Below are positions 22,654 through 30,744 of a DNA stretch of 34,807 nucleotides, one piece after another; the stretch's first letter is position 1; every line of letters starts with the position of its first letter. The notes beneath the pieces were generated by a model, which was given only the letters and a program-made list of their open reading frames with translations, was not told the origin of the DNA and ran no database searches. Source of the DNA: an uncultured Microbacteriaceae bacterium (GTDB lineage: Bacteria > Actinomycetota > Actinomycetes > Actinomycetales > Microbacteriaceae); assembly GCA_937872445.1 (NCBI GenBank), contig CALMSL010000043.1:1-34807 (forward strand). The letters are read 5' to 3'. The translations under genes and the position numbers were made by a program.

Positions 22654-23346
22654 GTTCGTGAGGAGCAGCCCTCCGACCTGTCCACGCGCGCGCGAATCCG
22701 CAACGCTGCCATCGAAGAGTTCGCGATCCGCGGTTTCGGCGCATCCGTTCGCGAGATCGCCGCCCGCGCGGGTGTGACGGCGGGGCTCATCACCCACCAC
22801 TTCGGTTCGAAAGACAATTTGCGCGCCGAGTGCGATGCGGAGGTGATCCGCCTGTACCGCACGATCAAGGGCGGCGGTGCCGCGATGTCGCCCGCGCAAT
22901 CGATGGCCGTCCTCGCCGAACTCGACGAGTACGCCCCCATGTTCGTCTATATCCTCCGCAGCGTGCGCGACGGAGGCGAGGCGGGCATCCAATTCCTGGA
23001 ACAGATGATTCAGGAAGCAATCACCTTCTCCGCCGAAGGGGAAAAATCCGGACTCGTCCGGCCGAGTCGTGACCCGGAGGCACGCGCCCGATACCTCGTG
23101 ACGTCGAGCCTCGGCGGCATCCTCCTCCAGCTTTCCCTTCACCCGCAGCTCGATCTCGCGGATGTGCGCGTGACGTTTCGCAGGATCGTGGAGGAAATTT
23201 CGCTTTCCGCTCTGGAGCTGTACACGGAAGGCGTGCTGACCGACCGCCGCTACCTCGACGAGTACCTGCTCTACGTTGGCGATCCTCCGGGCACGGCCGA
23301 GACCTCGACCATGACCACCCCGCAAACTTTGGAGCACACACCATGA
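22645..23346 (+). CDS. TetR family repressor of the adjacent ABC exporter
   Basis: A protein of 233 residues with a canonical TetR N-terminus: TRARIRNAAIEEFAIRGF, then the helix-turn-helix ASVREIAARAGVTAGLITHHF followed by SKDNL. The C-terminal ligand domain is helical, and the tail after residue 215 is polar. ATG 22645 is chosen over TTG 22609 because that TTG is part of a -35 hexamer. There is no Shine-Dalgarno, so the mRNA is probably leaderless. The gene ends with an ATGA overlap onto the ABC ATPase gene, so repressor and exporter are one operon and the repressor limits its own synthesis. The inducing ligand is unknown; a drug-like compound is usual. Confidence 0.9.
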   Translation: MRIVREEQPSDLSTRARIRNAAIEEFAIRGFGASVREIAARAGVTAGLITHHFGSKDNLRAECDAEVIRLYRTIKGGGAAMSPAQSMAVLAELDEYAPMFVYILRSVRDGGEAGIQFLEQMIQEAITFSAEGEKSGLVRPSRDPEARARYLVTSSLGGILLQLSLHPQLDLADVRVTFRRIVEEISLSALELYTEGVLTDRRYLDEYLLYVGDPPGTAETSTMTTPQTLEHTP

Positions 23347-24299
23347 CCACCTCGAACGCAGTGACCGTGGAGGGCCTCGAAAAGAACTTCGGTTCGACTC
23401 GCGCGCTCGACGGACTGAACCTCACCATCGAAACCGGCACCGTCGCCGGATTCCTCGGCCCCAACGGGTCGGGAAAGACGACCACCATCCGCATCCTGCT
23501 CGGACTCCTCAAAGCCGACGGCGGAAACGCAACCCTCCTCGGCGGCGACCCGTGGAAGGATGCCGTCGAGCTCCACCGCCGCATCGCCTACGTCGCGGGC
23601 GACGTGACGCTCTGGCCGAGCCTCACCGGCGGCCAGGCCATCGACATCCTCGGATCCCTTCGCGGCGACCTCGACCGCATTCGGGTCGAGCAGTTCCTCC
23701 AGCGGTTCGACCTGGATCCGACGAAGAAGGCGCGCAGCTACTCCAAGGGCAACCGGCAGAAGGTCGGCCTTGTCGCGGCATTCGCGAGCCGCGCCGAACT
23801 GCTGATCCTCGACGAGCCAACGAACGGGCTCGACCCCCTCATGGAGGGCGTGTTCACCGAGTGCGTCGCCGAGGCGAAGGCCGAGGGTCGCTCTGTGCTG
23901 CTGTCCAGCCACGTTTTCGCTGAGGTGGAGAAACTCTGCGATACCGTGACGATCATCCGCGACGGCCGCACCGTCGAATCCGGCACGCTCGCCGAGCTTC
24001 GCCACCTGCAGCGCTCGACCATCACGCTGACGCTGGACGGGGACCCGAGTTCGCTCGAGACCGTCGACGGGGTCAACGACTTCGTCGCCGACGGGGGGCA
24101 CGCCACCTTCACGGTGGATAGCGCAGCGTTGCCGGCAGTTCTCGCCGCCATTGCGCCGCTGAAACCCCGCGAATTGGTCTCCACTCCCCCGTCACTCGAG
24201 GAATTGTTCCTGCGCCACTACGGCGTGCACCCGGTGGACACCGGCGCGTCTGTGGCACCACAGGCTGAGGCGGCACAGGCCGAGGCGGCACAGCGATGA
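23343..24299 (+). CDS. ABC exporter ATPase (drug/polyketide type)
   Basis: A protein of 318 residues. Walker A is GPNGSGKT (39-46), the signature is the variant YSKGNRQKV in place of LSGGQ, as usual in this exporter group, Walker B is LLILDEPTNGLD, and the H-loop lies in LLSSHVF. A C-terminal extension after about residue 220 resembles the DrrA/CcmA-type tail and ends in an Ala/Glu/Gln-rich repeat (AEAAQAEAAQ). It powers the membrane partner encoded next, with which it overlaps by 4 nt. The substrate is presumably a hydrophobic toxic compound. Confidence 0.9.
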   Translation: MTTSNAVTVEGLEKNFGSTRALDGLNLTIETGTVAGFLGPNGSGKTTTIRILLGLLKADGGNATLLGGDPWKDAVELHRRIAYVAGDVTLWPSLTGGQAIDILGSLRGDLDRIRVEQFLQRFDLDPTKKARSYSKGNRQKVGLVAAFASRAELLILDEPTNGLDPLMEGVFTECVAEAKAEGRSVLLSSHVFAEVEKLCDTVTIIRDGRTVESGTLAELRHLQRSTITLTLDGDPSSLETVDGVNDFVADGGHATFTVDSAALPAVLAAIAPLKPRELVSTPPSLEELFLRHYGVHPVDTGASVAPQAEAAQAEAAQR

Positions 24300-25957
24300 C
24301 CACCTCCACCGCCGCGCGCACCCACAGCGCGCCTCCCACAGTGTCCTCGAACGCGTTCGTGAACGCATCAACCGGGTTCGGCATCATGGTGCGGTTCATC
24401 CTGCGCCGAAACTGGCTCCGGATGCTCATTTGGCTCGTCGTGCTCGCCGGAATGGTCGTGCTCGTGATCGACTCCCAGCGCGAGCTGTTCCCCACGCAGG
24501 CCGACCGGGATGCCTACGCGCTCGTGGCCAACACGCCAGCGATCGCCGCGCTCACCGGTCTGCCGTACGCGGCGGGAACGCTCGGCGGCATCCTCAACAT
24601 CAAACTGTGGATGACCATGGCCATCGCGCTGTCCTTCGCCGTCATCTTCCTGGTGACGCGCAACGGGCGCGCCGAAGAGGAGGCCGGGCGCACCGAGCTC
24701 CTGCGCGCGGGCGTCCTCGGAAACCATGCCTATTCGCTCGCGAACTGGACGGTCTTCTCCGCGTTTGCGATCCTCGTCGGGCTCGCCAGCGCGGGTGCGG
24801 CCATCAGCCAGGAATTGCCCGTCGACGGCGCACTGACGATGGGGGCATCCTTCGCCGCCACGGCGCTCGTGTTCCTGGGAGTGTCGGCCGTCGCCGGCCA
24901 GCTGACGAGAACGAGCGGCGGGGCGAACGGCCTCGCGTCGACCGTCCTGGGCATCAGCTATCTCGTGCGCGCGGTCGCCGACGTCCAGGGCGAGGGCGAG
25001 AACGCGAGCTGGCTCGCCTGGCTCTCCCCCATCGGCTGGGCGCAGCAGTCTCGCTCCTACGGCGACAACGACTGGTGGCCGCTCCTGCTGTGCGTTGGCG
25101 CAGCTGTCATCCTCCTGGTCGTGGCGCTCGCGCTCGAGCGCGGGCGGGACCTCGGCGCCGGACTTATCCCCGAGCGAGTGGGTCCGCGCAGCGCCACCGC
25201 GGCACTGCGCACCCAGACCGGGCTCACGATTCGGCTCCAGCGCGGGTCGATCATCGGATGGAGTGTCGGCATCGTCGTGTTCGCGATGTTCTTCGGCGGC
25301 GTCGCCACAGCCATGGCGAACCTCCTCTCCGGCGACAGCCCGATTGCGCAGGCCTTCCTCGGCGGATCGAAAAACATCCTGGACGGGCTTCTCGGGTTCT
25401 TCCTGATGGCGAATGCCCTCCTGGTTGCGGCATTCGTCCTGCAGAGCGCCGACTCGATTCGCGCGGCCGAGTCCAAAGGCCGCACGGAAATGCAGTGGTC
25501 CTCGGCGATTTCGCGGATTCGATGGGCGGCAGCCCGCATGGTTGTTCCCGCGGTCTGGTCGCTCGGGTTGCTCGCCGTGAGCGGAGCGGCGATCGGGGCA
25601 ACATTCGGCGCGGCGGTCGGCCAGCCTGATCAGGCGTGGCGATTCCTGGGCGCATCGGTCGCCTATTGGCCTTCGGCGCTGCTCGTGATCGGTGTGGTCG
25701 TGCTCTGTGCGGCAGTGATCCCGCGGGCCGCAGCGGCGGTCACGTGGGCGCTGTACGCCGTTGCCGTGGTCCTGTCCATGTTCGGCGACCTGTTCGGGCT
25801 TCCGGACTGGGTCATCAAGAACACGCCCTTCACCGCGATTCCACGCCTCGGCATGGACTTCACAGTCCTGCCGCTCGTCGTGGTCACAGCGCTTGCCGTA
25901 ATTGCCGGCGGCATCGGCCTGTGGGTCTTGAGGAACAGGGATATGACCAGCGCGTAG
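24296..25957 (+). CDS. ABC exporter permease (polyketide antibiotic exporter family)
   Basis: A protein of 553 residues with roughly ten to twelve hydrophobic spans in two similar halves. Each half begins with a conserved cytoplasmic helix before its first span (FGIMVRFILRRNWLRMLIW and GLTIRLQRGSIIGWSVG). The second half has RAAESKGRTEMQWSSAISR in a cytoplasmic loop, the first half RNGRAEEEAGRTELLRAG. This doubled architecture is that of the COG3559-type exporters found beside antibiotic genes in actinobacteria (for example tetronasin resistance). It forms the pore for the ATPase just upstream, in the plasma membrane. Expression is tied to the TetR gene through overlapping starts and stops. 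It is last in the operon; the amidase follows after 22 bp. Confidence 0.88.
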   Translation: MTTSTAARTHSAPPTVSSNAFVNASTGFGIMVRFILRRNWLRMLIWLVVLAGMVVLVIDSQRELFPTQADRDAYALVANTPAIAALTGLPYAAGTLGGILNIKLWMTMAIALSFAVIFLVTRNGRAEEEAGRTELLRAGVLGNHAYSLANWTVFSAFAILVGLASAGAAISQELPVDGALTMGASFAATALVFLGVSAVAGQLTRTSGGANGLASTVLGISYLVRAVADVQGEGENASWLAWLSPIGWAQQSRSYGDNDWWPLLLCVGAAVILLVVALALERGRDLGAGLIPERVGPRSATAALRTQTGLTIRLQRGSIIGWSVGIVVFAMFFGGVATAMANLLSGDSPIAQAFLGGSKNILDGLLGFFLMANALLVAAFVLQSADSIRAAESKGRTEMQWSSAISRIRWAAARMVVPAVWSLGLLAVSGAAIGATFGAAVGQPDQAWRFLGASVAYWPSALLVIGVVVLCAAVIPRAAAAVTWALYAVAVVLSMFGDLFGLPDWVIKNTPFTAIPRLGMDFTVLPLVVVTALAVIAGGIGLWVLRNRDMTSA

Positions 25958-25979
25958 CAAACTCGGGCAGGATGGCGGT

Positions 25980-27332
25980 ATGACGACATCCACTGCCCTT
26001 GACATCGTTTCCGCAGTCCAATCGGGCGAGCAGAGCCCGGTTGCCGTGGTGGAGGGCGCCCTGCAGCGCATCCGGGAGAACGAGAACCTGGGCGCGCTGC
26101 AGGAGGTCTTCGCCGAAGAGGCGCTCGCCGAGGCGGCGGCCCTGGCGAACGCCAAGGATCTCGCTACGCTCCCCCTCGCCGGTTTGCCGATTCTCATCAA
26201 GGACACGATTCCGGTCGCCGGGCACCCGATGCGCGTCGGGTCCCTGGCGACGAGCGCTGAGCCCTCCGCGCACGATCACGAGGTTGTTCGGCGGCTGCGC
26301 GTAGCGGGTGCGGTCATTCTCGGTCTCACGACAGTTCCCGAACTGTGCGTGTTCGCGACCACGGATTCCCCCGCCGGCATCACCCGCAATCCGTGGAATC
26401 CGGATCGAACCCCTGGCGGGTCCTCCGGCGGATCAGGGGCGGCAGTTGCGGCCGGAATCGTGCCGGTGGCGCACGGCACCGACGGCATGGGCTCGATCCG
26501 CATTCCGTCGGCCAATAACGGCCTGTTCGGCATCAAGCCCGGCCGCGGCACCGTTCCGGCGGACCTCGGCGGCGATTCCTGGGGTGGAATGGCGGAGAAC
26601 GGACCCCTTGCCACAACCGTTGCGGATGCGGCACTCGTCCTGTCGGTGATGGCCGGGAATCCGGAGCTCGCGGCCGTGACCGAGCCGGCTGCGCCGCTGC
26701 GCATCGGCGTGGTTCCCGCGACGACATCCTTCCTCGTCCGTCTCGATCCGGAATGGAAGAAGTCGCTTTTGGCGACCGCCGATGCGCTGCGCGAGGCGGG
26801 CCACGAAGTCGAGGTCACGCGTTTCCCCTACCCAGCCAACCCGATCCCCATGTTTGCCCGATGGTTTGCCGGAGTGGCGAAGGATGCCGAGGGTCTCGAC
26901 GACTCGAAGCTGCAGCCCCGCACACTGCGCCACGTGAAGCTCGGACGGCAAGCCCTGACGAAGGGCTGGGTGAAGGAGCGCGACACCGACCGCCTCGAAG
27001 CGGATGCCCGCGCGTTCTTCGCCGACCACGACATCCTGCTCACGCCGATGCTCGCGCGCTCAGCCCCGAAGGCGGAAGCGTGGCACCACCGCTCCTGGCT
27101 GCGGAACATCTGGTCGAACCTGCAGTATGCGCCGTTCGCTGCACCGTGGAACATGGTGGGCTGGCCCGCGGCATCCGTGCCAGCAGGGTTCGACGCGAAC
27201 ACCGGGATGCCGACCGCCGTGCAAATCGTCGCGCCGCCCGGCCGGGAGTCGCTGATCCTCGGCGTGGCCGCGCAAATCGAACGGTTGCGCCCCTGGCCCC
27301 GGACGGCGCCGGCCGGCAACTCGGTCAGCTGA
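25980..27332 (+). CDS. Amidase signature family hydrolase
   Basis: A protein of 450 residues with the Ser-cisSer-Lys triad: Lys74 (ILIKDT), cis-Ser148 in TPGGSSGGSG and nucleophile Ser172 in DGMGSIRIP, with the 24-residue Ser-Ser spacing seen in GatA. The usual DTGGSIR is DGMGSIR here, a variant that keeps the serine. It hydrolyses amide bonds; the substrate (aryl or aliphatic amide, amino-acid amide) is open. No gatB or gatC lies nearby, so it is not the tRNA amidotransferase subunit. CAGGAT (25968-25973) could act as a -10 exactly 6 nt before the ATG, or AGGA as a distant Shine-Dalgarno. Its last 8 bp are shared with the convergent thioesterase gene. Confidence 0.88.
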   Translation: MTTSTALDIVSAVQSGEQSPVAVVEGALQRIRENENLGALQEVFAEEALAEAAALANAKDLATLPLAGLPILIKDTIPVAGHPMRVGSLATSAEPSAHDHEVVRRLRVAGAVILGLTTVPELCVFATTDSPAGITRNPWNPDRTPGGSSGGSGAAVAAGIVPVAHGTDGMGSIRIPSANNGLFGIKPGRGTVPADLGGDSWGGMAENGPLATTVADAALVLSVMAGNPELAAVTEPAAPLRIGVVPATTSFLVRLDPEWKKSLLATADALREAGHEVEVTRFPYPANPIPMFARWFAGVAKDAEGLDDSKLQPRTLRHVKLGRQALTKGWVKERDTDRLEADARAFFADHDILLTPMLARSAPKAEAWHHRSWLRNIWSNLQYAPFAAPWNMVGWPAASVPAGFDANTGMPTAVQIVAPPGRESLILGVAAQIERLRPWPRTAPAGNSVS

Positions 27333-28113
27333 GCGAACGCAGGGTGAGAATCTGCTCTGCGCGACCGAATGGCCCTGCCAAATCGCACAGAACCGTGGAC
27401 GTGAGCCCGATGCCATCGCTGCCGAACGAGACCGAGTTTTGCAGGCCCAACCACTCCCCGTGCGGCTCGCGGTACAGGTGCAATTGCAGGTCGACGTTCG
27501 GGAACGCGTAGCCGCCCGGCCCCGGCTCCACGCGCGTCGCGATCCCGTTGCTCGTATCGGCGACCCCGATGAGCCGGGCAAGATCCGAGAACGGGCCGGG
27601 TGAGACGAGCGGATGCCTCGGCCTGATCCAGGCGCGGCCATGCCCCGGTGCGTGGCCCGGAAGCGTGCGGATCTCGATCGAGTGGATGTAGCCGCCCGGC
27701 CACTCTCCCAGCGTGGTCGGTCTGGCTGATTCCGGCGGTCCGGACATCGGCTCGTCCTCGATGCCTTCGATGGCGCTCGTGTCCGAGAGTTGCAGCCGCC
27801 ACGCTGTCGCGCGCACGGCAGTCCGTCCGCCGGAGACGAGTTCCGCCTGCACGAGTTCGATGGTGCGGCCCGCGCGTAACATGGTCGTGACCACCTCGAA
27901 TTCGCCATCCGGGATCAGACCGAGAATGTCGTAGCTGATGCGCGCCATCCGCAGGTCGTCGCGCGGTTGGAAGTTCTCGAGGCAGTGCGCGAGGATCCCG
28001 GATACCGGCCCCATGTGCTGTTCGTGCGGATTCCACGCGCCCTGCGTGTGCACGGTGGCGGTGAAGTGACCGTTTCCGTAGTCGACGTAGTAAGGCTCGG
28101 ATGCCGCGCTCAC
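27325..28113 (-). CDS. Acyl-CoA thioesterase-like (double hotdog) protein
   Basis: A protein of 262 residues with TesB-like thioesterase architecture: an N-terminal hotdog (GPVSGILAHCLENF, RISYDILGLIPDGEFEVVT, AGRTIELVQAELVSGGRTAVRA) and a C-terminal hotdog (NVDLQLHLYREPHGEWLGLQNSV, ...GLTSTVLCDLAG). Such enzymes hydrolyse acyl-CoA thioesters; the chain length is unknown. GTG 28113 overlaps the upstream methyltransferase-like gene (GTGA), and the longer reading to 28512 is antisense-like extension inside that gene. The stop overlaps the amidase stop, the palindrome TCAGCTGA carrying both terminators. Confidence 0.83.
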   Translation of the reverse strand: MSAASEPYYVDYGNGHFTATVHTQGAWNPHEQHMGPVSGILAHCLENFQPRDDLRMARISYDILGLIPDGEFEVVTTMLRAGRTIELVQAELVSGGRTAVRATAWRLQLSDTSAIEGIEDEPMSGPPESARPTTLGEWPGGYIHSIEIRTLPGHAPGHGRAWIRPRHPLVSPGPFSDLARLIGVADTSNGIATRVEPGPGGYAFPNVDLQLHLYREPHGEWLGLQNSVSFGSDGIGLTSTVLCDLAGPFGRAEQILTLRSLS

Positions 28114-28625
28114 TTCTGCTCCCCCGGTCCCGGTTCTGGCCACCGGCCGATCCCGGGAATGAACCGGCCCACGCGCTGCGCGTACGCGGCAAATTCCGGA
28201 TGGCGTGCCGCGAGCATCCGTTCCTCCCACCGTGCCTTCACGGCAAAGAGGACGACGAGCGCAATCCAGGTCGCGAGATGCCACCAGGAGGCGCCGAGGA
28301 CGACGAGCCCCGCCCCGGCGATCATGAGGCCCGAATAGATTGGGTTGCGGACGACCCCGAACGGCCCGCGAATAACCAGTGCGGCGTGATCTTTGGGGAT
28401 CGGGCTCGCAGTGAGGGAGGACCCGAGGCTGAGGAGTCCTCCGGAGGCGATGATGAGTCCGGCCAGGACAAGCACGCCGGTCACGATCAGGACGCCAGGG
28501 TTTCGGGGCCACCAGCCGCCGTATGGCTCCAGTATCAATGCTGCGAGCAGGACCAGTTGCAGGGCCACGAGGCTCGCGGCCCCGGCCCTGCTGGCATCGT
28601 TCCGCGGGGCGCCGCTCGTGGTCAT
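28110..28625 (-). CDS. Isoprenylcysteine carboxyl methyltransferase-like membrane protein
   Basis: A protein of 171 residues with four membrane spans. The C-terminal half carries the ICMT/PEMT pattern: GPFGVVRNPIYSG, an RWEERMLAARHPEFAAYAQRVGRFIPG segment with the EE/Y/R residues that hold S-adenosylmethionine. Bacterial members are membrane methyltransferases with mostly unknown acceptors (isoprenoids, phospholipids). ATG 28625 is used; no good Shine-Dalgarno is seen (AGAGAG at most). It overlaps the thioesterase start by 4 nt, so the two are co-translated, and a link to acyl or isoprenoid lipid metabolism is plausible but unproven. Confidence 0.82.
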   Translation of the reverse strand: MTTSGAPRNDASRAGAASLVALQLVLLAALILEPYGGWWPRNPGVLIVTGVLVLAGLIIASGGLLSLGSSLTASPIPKDHAALVIRGPFGVVRNPIYSGLMIAGAGLVVLGASWWHLATWIALVVLFAVKARWEERMLAARHPEFAAYAQRVGRFIPGIGRWPEPGPGEQK

Positions 28626-28647
28626 GCTCTCTGTGCCTCGGTCGCCG

Positions 28648-28743
28648 TCAGTCGGTGCGAATCATGGCGACCATCGCCATAACTCCGATAACTGTAACGA
28701 CCGCACTAATGATTGCCATGATGGTGAGGAGGACAGCTTCCAT
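28648..28743 (-). CDS. 31-residue single-span membrane peptide A
   Basis: The open frame runs from ATG 28743 to TGA 28648. It starts MEAVLLTI, is hydrophobic over about residues 3-28, and ends in the polar IRTD. It resembles peptide B encoded just upstream: both have VLLTI near the N-terminus and the pattern G-V-x-A-x-V-A-M, hydrophobic, basic, Ser/Thr, polar at the C-terminus, with a 4-residue length difference in between. GATACT lies exactly 6 nt before the ATG, so it is probably leaderless. The family is not recognised. Size and shape fit small membrane regulators or type I toxins, but no antisense RNA was identified. Confidence 0.6.
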   Translation of the reverse strand: MEAVLLTIMAIISAVVTVIGVMAMVAMIRTD

Positions 28744-28749
28744 GTGGCC

Positions 28750-28779
28750 AGTATCGCCCGGAAGTTGACATAGGGCCAA
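28750..28779 (-). promoter_or_regulatory. Promoter of peptide A
   Basis: TTGGCC (28779-28774), an 18-bp spacer, GATACT (28755-28750), then ggccac and ATG. The -35 begins one base beyond the stop codon of peptide B. The element closely matches the peptide B promoter. Confidence 0.55.
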
Positions 28780-28872
28780 TCAGTGAGATTTAACCATGGC
28801 GACGAGTGCGAAAACGCCGAGGATGGCGACAATCGTCCCAATGGTGAGCAGTACGTATTCGATCGGATGCAT
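28780..28872 (-). CDS. 30-residue single-span membrane peptide B
   Basis: The open frame runs from ATG 28872 to TGA 28780. It begins MHPIEYVLLTI, has a hydrophobic core through about residue 27, and ends KSH. It shares VLLTI and the GVxAxVAM tail with peptide A, so the two look like a tandem duplication. AATACT ends 6 nt before the ATG, the same geometry as in A. An AGGAG occurs 12 nt upstream of the ATG, too far to be a good ribosome site and upstream of the predicted start point. No function can be assigned. Confidence 0.6.
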   Translation of the reverse strand: MHPIEYVLLTIGTIVAILGVFALVAMVKSH

Positions 28873-28878
28873 AGTGCC

Positions 28879-28907
28879 AGTATTCTCCTGTTCCGCGTTT
28901 CAGCCAA
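28879..28907 (-). promoter_or_regulatory. Promoter of peptide B
   Basis: TTGGCT (28907-28902), a 17-bp spacer, AATACT (28884-28879), then ggcact and ATG. Compared with the peptide A promoter it shares TTGGCY and ATACTGGC. It lies just beyond the stop of the GNAT remnant. Confidence 0.55.
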
Positions 28908-28908
28908 C

Positions 28909-29239
28909 TCACCGCACGAGTCTGATCTCCCGGATGTTGTCGTAGTCGGGGTCGATCTTCTTCGCGCCGTCCGGTTCGAATCCGTTTCGACGGTAGAACG
29001 CGATCGCGCGCGGGTTCTCGTCGAGTACCCAGAGCATGGCGGGGCGGCCGCTGAGAACGGCATCCAGCAGCGCCTGGCCGAGTCCGGATCCGTGGTGTGC
29101 TGCGAGGAGGTAAATGGTGCTGAGTTCAATATCTCTCGGGCGGAAACTTTCCCGTGTAGGTTTCCACGTGGGCGAGATAGTGCACGCGCCCGATCGCGTC
29201 GGCGTCCTCGATCGTCGCCTTCCGCACGCTCCCGTTCAT
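28909..29239 (-). pseudogene. GNAT acetyltransferase remnant with internal deletion and frameshift
   Basis: From ATG 29239 a normal GNAT N-terminus is read (VRKATIEDADAIGRVHYLAH, then ETYTGKFP), but it hits TGA at 29128-29126 after 37 codons. In another frame the C-terminal part continues to the stop at 28911-28909: LSTIYLLAAHHGSGLGQALL with the acetyl-CoA-binding loop, then ENPRAIAFYRRNGFEPDG. The whole coding length is about 108 codons, where relatives have about 165-175. The strands between the N-terminal helix and the acetyl-CoA motif are missing, so the likely cause is one out-of-frame deletion of roughly 170-200 bp near 29126-29140. The promoter-like TACTAT (29251-29246), 6 nt before the ATG, is still intact. 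It is unlikely to give an active enzyme. Confidence 0.75.
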
Positions 29240-29313
29240 GCTCAGATAGTACGCGCAGGCAGGCGGGACACGGTTCGGGCACGAATGTCAGTGGTGGGGT
29301 ATTCACTGAAGGT

Positions 29314-30669
29314 ATGGAAGAAGTCCGCAGCGAAGAGGTCGCACAATGTGACCTCGACCGCGAGTTCGAGCGTGAGCTCGACTGGGACTTTGACCGCGAG
29401 TTTGATGATCTGGTGGCCGCGTGGTCCGCGCATCACGGCGACTACGACGAGACGCAGGATTGCCTGGATACCCTCGTCGAGACCCGCACGATGATTGCTT
29501 CTCTGCAGGCACGCGAGCAGCGGTGCCTCGCGCGGCTCGAAGCAATTGCATTGGAAAGCGCCAAGGCAGCACCGAAGTCGCCGCATCAGGACAATCGTGA
29601 GATCGCCTGGCGTTCCATGGTCGCCGAAATTGCGGTCGCGACGCGGCTTGCCGACCGCACCGTGCAAAGCATGGTGAGTTCCGCGGCAGCGCTGGTGGGG
29701 TCTTTGCCCGCGACACTGATTGCTTTGGATGCCGGACGGATCTCGCTGGCCCACGCCCGCGTCATTCTGGAGCACAGCGTGGGAATCGACGAGGAGCGGC
29801 GAGCGAATTACGAGCGGCAGCTCATCGAGCGGGCAGAGGCAACGACTCCCGGCAAGCTCGCGACGACGGCAAAAATCGTCTCAGCACGCCTCCGGACCGA
29901 AACGTTCGAGGAACGGCACGCGGCGGCGTGCGACACCCGGACCGTTTCGATCAGGGAACTCGACAACGGAATGTCCGAGCTGCTTCACCTGCTGCCGACC
30001 CCGTTCGCCGCCGCGATATTCGACCGGCTGACCCGGCAGGCGAAAGCCGTCTCCGCTGCGGGCGACCCGCGCACGCGAGACCAGTTGCGCTCAGACCTCG
30101 CGACGGACCTCCTGCTCACCGGTGAACCCGCGTCCGGCGAGGACGCTCCGCACACGGCTGCAGAAGGCATCAAGGCTCAAATTTCGATCACGATTCCGGC
30201 GCTCACGCTTCTCGGCAAGGGCGATGAGCCAGCCGCCCTCACCGGACGCGGGCCGATCGACCTCGACACGGCGCTTCGGCTTACTGCCAACGCGCCGGAG
30301 TTCACGCGCGTACTTACCCACCCCGTCACCGGGATGGTCGTGGCGGCCGACATCTACCGGCCAACCGCCAGCGTTCGGAGGTTTCTGTCGGCACGGGATC
30401 AGCACTGCCAGTTTCCGGGATGCACGCGGGACGCCCGATGGTGCGATGCCGACCACACGATCGCGTGGGAGGACGGTGGAAAATCCGTCCCCGAGAACTT
30501 CGCGCTCCTCTGCCGCTGGCACCACATTCTCAAACACCATTCACCGTGGAAAGTCAGACAGGTCTCCCCCGGAATCCTCGAATGGACGAGCCCGCAAGGC
30601 GTCGTCGTATCCGGCGCCGACCCGCCGGGTCCGCGATTCGAATATGTTGACACCCCGCCACCCTTCTGA
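29314..30669 (+). CDS. DUF222 / 13E12-type HNH endonuclease domain protein
   Basis: A protein of 451 residues. The N-terminal 20 residues are highly acidic with repeated DREF/DFDREF units. The DUF222 helical region spans about 30-290 (ETRTMIASLQAREQRCLARL, ALDAGRISLAHARVI). The C-terminal HNH domain has CQFPGCTRDARWCDADH, then NFALLCRWHHILKHH, with both zinc cysteine pairs and the DH/N/H residues present. This family is multicopy in actinobacterial genomes and was named after the mycobacterial 13E12 repeat; nuclease activity is expected but the biological role is unclear. ATG 29314 is the only reasonable start; the frame is open back to 28783 across antisense sequence. GAAGG lies too close to be a normal ribosome site. 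Confidence 0.87.
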   Translation: MEEVRSEEVAQCDLDREFERELDWDFDREFDDLVAAWSAHHGDYDETQDCLDTLVETRTMIASLQAREQRCLARLEAIALESAKAAPKSPHQDNREIAWRSMVAEIAVATRLADRTVQSMVSSAAALVGSLPATLIALDAGRISLAHARVILEHSVGIDEERRANYERQLIERAEATTPGKLATTAKIVSARLRTETFEERHAAACDTRTVSIRELDNGMSELLHLLPTPFAAAIFDRLTRQAKAVSAAGDPRTRDQLRSDLATDLLLTGEPASGEDAPHTAAEGIKAQISITIPALTLLGKGDEPAALTGRGPIDLDTALRLTANAPEFTRVLTHPVTGMVVAADIYRPTASVRRFLSARDQHCQFPGCTRDARWCDADHTIAWEDGGKSVPENFALLCRWHHILKHHSPWKVRQVSPGILEWTSPQGVVVSGADPPGPRFEYVDTPPPF

Positions 30670-30715
30670 CCGCCTTTCTAACCGCCTTTCCGACCACTGT
30701 TCCGTCCGCTCTTCA
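30669..30715 (+). repeat. Degenerate 12-bp tandem repeats after a stop codon
   Basis: ACCGCCTTTC occurs at 30669-30678 and again at 30681-30690, followed by two decayed units (gaccactgttcc, gtccgctcttca). The repeat starts at the last base of the DUF222 gene's stop codon and fills most of the 75-bp gap. Confidence 0.5.
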
Positions 30716-30732
30716 CGGCACTCCGCGGTGGA

Positions 30733-30738
30733 TATGGT
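30733..30738 (+). promoter_or_regulatory. -10 hexamer TATGGT for leaderless FAD oxidoreductase gene
   Basis: TATGGT ends exactly 6 nt before ATG 30745. A weak -35 TCTTCA (30710-30715) is 17 bp upstream. There is no Shine-Dalgarno. Confidence 0.5.
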
Positions 30739-30744
30739 TAGTGC

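Noticed and set aside
24368-26206. 612-codon minus-strand open frame
   Set aside because: It is antisense to the ABC exporter permease and amidase genes, both of which have clear family motifs.
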